Under the pieces are notes generated by a model. It ran no database searches. It saw only the letters and a program-made list of their open reading frames with translations, and was not told the DNA's origin. Shown here piece after piece: positions 60,887 to 64,000 of a DNA stretch of 64,000 nucleotides (the stretch's first letter is position 1; each line of letters begins with the position of its first letter). A program made the translations under genes and the position numbers. The stretch covers positions 9,323,207-9,387,206 of the forward strand of contig OZ007569.1 of assembly GCA_963931925.1 (NCBI GenBank), read 5' to 3'. This DNA is from Onchidella celtica (Eukaryota; Mollusca; Gastropoda; Systellommatophora; Onchidiidae).

Positions 60887-61051
60887 GCATATCCGTACAA
60901 CATGTTGTGCACACAATTCGATGACGTAGAACACACAATGTGAATGAATCTTCTTCATTCATAGAAGAGCGCTTACATTTTAGACCAATCAGGTAGAGCT
61001 ACCCCAACCCACGTCATCGAATTGTGTGCACAACATGTTGTACGGATATGC
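60887..61051. repeat. Perfect 41-nt inverted repeat (hairpin, 83-nt loop)
   Basis: The arms 60887-60927 and 61011-61051 are exact reverse complements; each contains GTACAACATGTTGTGCACAC. The CAACATGTTG core is itself a palindrome. The loop holds a smaller hairpin (GAATGA..TCATTC). No coding or transposon ends were identified. Perfect identity suggests recent origin or selection. Confidence 0.85.
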
Positions 61052-61536
61052 ACTTCGTTCTTCAAACTCAAGACTAAACCCTTCCCCCTCTCCTCCGAGC
61101 GTAGACACACTTTGCGGATGACCCCCTTGCCCAGATCAGCTGGAAAGACCATCAACATCCATTTGTTTAATTGGAGAACATGACAGTAATGGTCCAAGCA
61201 TGGACCCGTAAGCAACAGTCTGAGTCTGCTACGCTGTGTCCGGGCCAGAAAGAATGATGTCCACGTCACAAGGAGCTGACCACGTGCGGCCAATCAGCAT
61301 TCACATGTTCACGAGCATGTTGCCTTCCACACCAATTTAGAAAATGGGGTGTTTTCTGTCTGACTAACCAGAGAAGGAGACTTTGGTGGAGACCCGGCGT
61401 CTCCCCACTGTTTCCCATGCTTGACTCCCATGTCTTGTGGGTTCCATTGTTACAGCGCCTGTCTCTCCCAGGAGAAATACAGTGTATTCTCGTGCTCTTT
61501 CCATCATGTATTAACTTGTCAGATTTCGTTAGCTGG

Positions 61537-61800
61537 TGGTCAGTCTGTCTGTCTGTCTGTAAGCGTATGTGTCTCTGTGTGTGTGTGATTGTGTGTATGT
61601 CTATCTCCCAGCCTGTGCCTCTCTTAGTCTTCTGTCTGCCTGCCTCTGCCTCTGTCCCTCATCATATGTCTCTATCTTTGTCTGTCTGTTTGCCCCCTCC
61701 CCCGTCTCTCTCTCCCTGCCCCCTCATCTCTGTCTGCCTTCCTCTGTCTCTGTTTCCCTCTTTGTCTTTCACTGTCAGTCTGCCGGTCTGTCTTTTATTT
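61537..61800. repeat. Pyrimidine-rich CTGT/CTCT repeat tract
   Basis: It begins with a (GTCT) run at about 61540-61558 and continues with degenerate TCTGTC/TGTGTG and CCTCTGTCTC units. Cys/Ser/Leu-rich frames across it are repeat artefacts. Confidence 0.8.
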
Positions 61801-62515
61801 CTTTAATTACTCTATTTCGTCGAAGGGAAACTCGTACTCAACGTTAAACTTATATCTAACAACACAGCTTTCTATCATAATTATAAATAGATACTATCTT
61901 TAAAATACTTCAAAGAACAATAATTTTAAAGCTTACTTTCCCCCCTCACATTCATGAAGGATTCAAACTTTTCCTTCTCTAAGCCCACACAAGCACAGGC
62001 AGCGACTGGCCAAGACTACTCACTAATCAGTACCAACGTGCCACGCTGTGGTACCAACTCAACATTTCGTACTGTCTAACCTGTCAAAAATGTGACAATG
62101 AATAGAAAAAGAACACACCTACCCACCCACACAAATACATTAATATTTTTGTCAACCTGTCTCACTGAGCATCCCAACAGCTGACGTCATGACCAATCAA
62201 ATCGCCGCTCCCACCATGCCCTGCTAACCTTTTGTTTACCTTGGTAACATAACTTTTCACTTGGCCATAGCGACAGAGCCCAATGAGCGGCGGCCGAGTC
62301 TGTCATCCAACATTACCCCCGAGGAAACGAGGTTCGCCGAGGGCGAAAAATCATCCTCCATTGCTTGTTGTTTCATTGAGACAGTTAGCCTACTCACGTG
62401 TACAACTGTGAGCGGTTCACTGACTCATCCCGCATAGGCGGCTCAAGATGAGAGAGCTCTGGAGAGATGCGTTTTCAACCGCACAACGGTTTCAGCGATA
62501 ATACTAGAAAAGATA

Positions 62516-62565
62516 ATGGTGCGTGTGGGTGTGTGTGTGTGTGCATGTGTGTGTTTGTGTATGTG
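62516..62565. repeat. (GT)n microsatellite
   Basis: This is an interrupted GT run (GTGTGGGTGTGTGTGTGTGTG followed by GCATGTGTGTG), with a poly-T run nearby at about 62629. Confidence 0.85.
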
Positions 62566-63037
62566 CAGAGGGGGCAGGGTGACAAAGGCAGTGCATGCTG
62601 AGGCCGGTTTTCTTAAGTAGTGGGACTTTTTTTTTTTTATCACGGCGAGGAGGAAACGAAAGAGAATAGTGAACCCCGTATGGTACAAAAGTTGTGGTAT
62701 GAACTAACACAGTTTTGACAACTTTGTCATGATGCGCTTTGCCACCTGAATGTGTAAATGGTTTATTTTTTAAGGGGGGGGGGGGGAGGAGCTTGAGTTT
62801 GGATCTTGCGGCCAGGCAGTTCTACAACAATTAAATCGCGCCCACATTTCAGCCACAAGAAGCAGGTGCTAATATATGAAAATGTACACGTTACAACTCG
62901 GGTCCAGGAACAAAGGAAATACATTATTTATTATGTAACGGTAGATGGAAATGAATAAAAAAAGTTAACCAAAGGCTCTCAAGTGGATTAAAGACAAAGA
63001 CTGGTGGCAAAATAATCTCCATCGTTATTTTCTTATT

Positions 63038-63305
63038 CTCTCTGTATGTCTCTCTCTTTGACCTTCTGTCGTTCTCCGTCTCTCTCACTCTCTCTGTCTC
63101 TTTCTCTCTGTGTCTTTCTCTGTGTCCCTTTCTTTCTGTGTCTCTTTATTCTTCTTCTTTCTCTCGATCTCCCCCTCACCCTTTCTTTCTCTATCCCTTT
63201 CTCTCGCTCTCTCTCTCTCTCTTTCTTCCCTTCCCCCATTATGTCCCCGTCTATCTCTCATAGATCTCTCCCTATGTCTCTCTAAGCGCGAGTGTGTGTG
63301 TGTGT
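63038..63305. repeat. (CT)n-rich microsatellite tract
   Basis: CTCT/TTTCTCT/GTCTCTCT units continue for about 260 bases and end in a short (GT)n at 63293-63305. No gene is present in it. Confidence 0.85.
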
Positions 63306-64000
63306 TTACCTTCAGTGCATCCGAGATCTATCTGTTTTTCTACCTCCACCCCTCTTTAGAATATCATGACATCTCTGGCTGTTAACTTCAGAAATATCAG
63401 AAAGAGACCAAACCCAGCAAAGGTTTCTGTGTGAGTAAACTTAACGAAATGCACGGGATTGCTGTCATTAGGAAAGGTTGAGAAACCAAAGCCATGCTAT
63501 AGCCAGCACAAGAACGCGATGGATCCTCGCTAGAAAGGATCTCAAAGCGGCCAGCAATCCAGACCAAAACAACGTATCAAAAGTCATCGGCATCAGAGGT
63601 GGAAACGTTGATTCACAAGTTACAAGGCGAAGAATGCGAAAACTTCCTTGCCCGTCTTTGATGCCGTGGCAAGCGCCTCACCACTTCCGTTGTTTATGAT
63701 CTCGATTAAGACTGGGCCGTTCCCGGAAGTTTCGGTATCGAATGTAGCCCCCCGGCGCCTGGAGTCGATCGGTTTGATATACGGAATTGATACTCTGTGA
63801 GAATATGACCGCCAGATGCAGGTATGAACCTGACTTCAACATGAGAAGTACTACCGTATGTCTCTTCTTTAGCACTCGTTCGTTCTGTACCCCTCTTCAT
63901 TTCCTCGTTAGCATCAATCAACTGGTGCTTCACTGTAATAATCTTGAGTTAAAATTTCACGAGAGCCTTCTCTCCTACCTGACAAAACTCTTGATTCTGA

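Larger units (their letters stand above)
55411..64000. other. Probable upstream PTK7 intron, repeat-rich, no exon recognised
   Basis: The first PTK7 exon in view begins in phase 1, so more exons must lie upstream on the minus strand. None with Ig-domain character (Cys/Trp pattern) was recognised up to 64000. The stretch contains degenerate CACT repeats (56480-56640), AACC, GT, GA and CT microsatellites, (CAG)n at about 58410-58425, and the 41-nt inverted repeat at 60887-61051. A separate gene within it cannot be excluded. Confidence 0.45.

Noticed and set aside
63033-63385. Frames rich in Ser/Leu or Arg/Glu near the right end
   Set aside because: They are artefacts of the CT-rich repeat tract.

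Overview
This window looks like nuclear DNA of an invertebrate animal, most probably a mollusc and perhaps a gastropod. It has three conserved animal genes, each split into small exons with GT/AG borders. The introns are long and AT-rich, and the window is crowded with retrotransposons and decayed DNA transposons. Nothing bacterial, viral or CRISPR-like was seen. The species assignment is an inference from style (RTE, DIRS and hAT repeats; palindromic words such as TAGGCCTA and TAGATCTA), not from a diagnostic marker.

Layout. (1) 1-1204 has no gene. (2) 1205-4801 is a decayed DIRS-type retrotransposon on the minus strand (gag, reverse transcriptase, RNase H). A 410-bp hAT-like MITE with perfect ends and an 8-bp target duplication sits inside its gag. 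(3) 8302-21763, minus strand, is a glutaminyl-peptide cyclotransferase (QPCT) gene with a signal-peptide exon. One intron holds an apparently intact 1084-codon RTE-clade LINE, and the exon expected in that same intron could not be found. (4) 21764-26607 is intergenic, with a MITE-like repeat and two hAT relics. (5) 26608-37033, plus strand, is RTRAF (C14orf166/hCLE). Its introns contain a Tigger/pogo-like element, an L2-like LINE tail, a decayed gag plus RNase H LINE and an internally deleted piggyBac. (6) 37034-46659 is mostly non-coding, with a THAP-domain MITE and a foldback repeat. (7) 46660-55410 and beyond, minus strand, is the 3' part of PTK7, the pseudokinase co-receptor: Ig domains 5-7, membrane segment and pseudokinase. 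(8) 55411-64000 is read as a large upstream PTK7 intron with simple repeats and a perfect 41-nt inverted repeat.

The three host genes are not known to act in one pathway. QPCT modifies N-terminal Gln of secreted peptides, RTRAF belongs to the tRNA ligase complex and RNA granules, and PTK7 works in Wnt/planar polarity signalling. I saw no unknown multi-gene system. The most notable signals are nested and internally deleted transposons with exact target duplications, two conserved exons apparently absent from transposon-filled introns, and a PTK7 pseudokinase that keeps a canonical glycine loop and HRD motif but has lost DFG.
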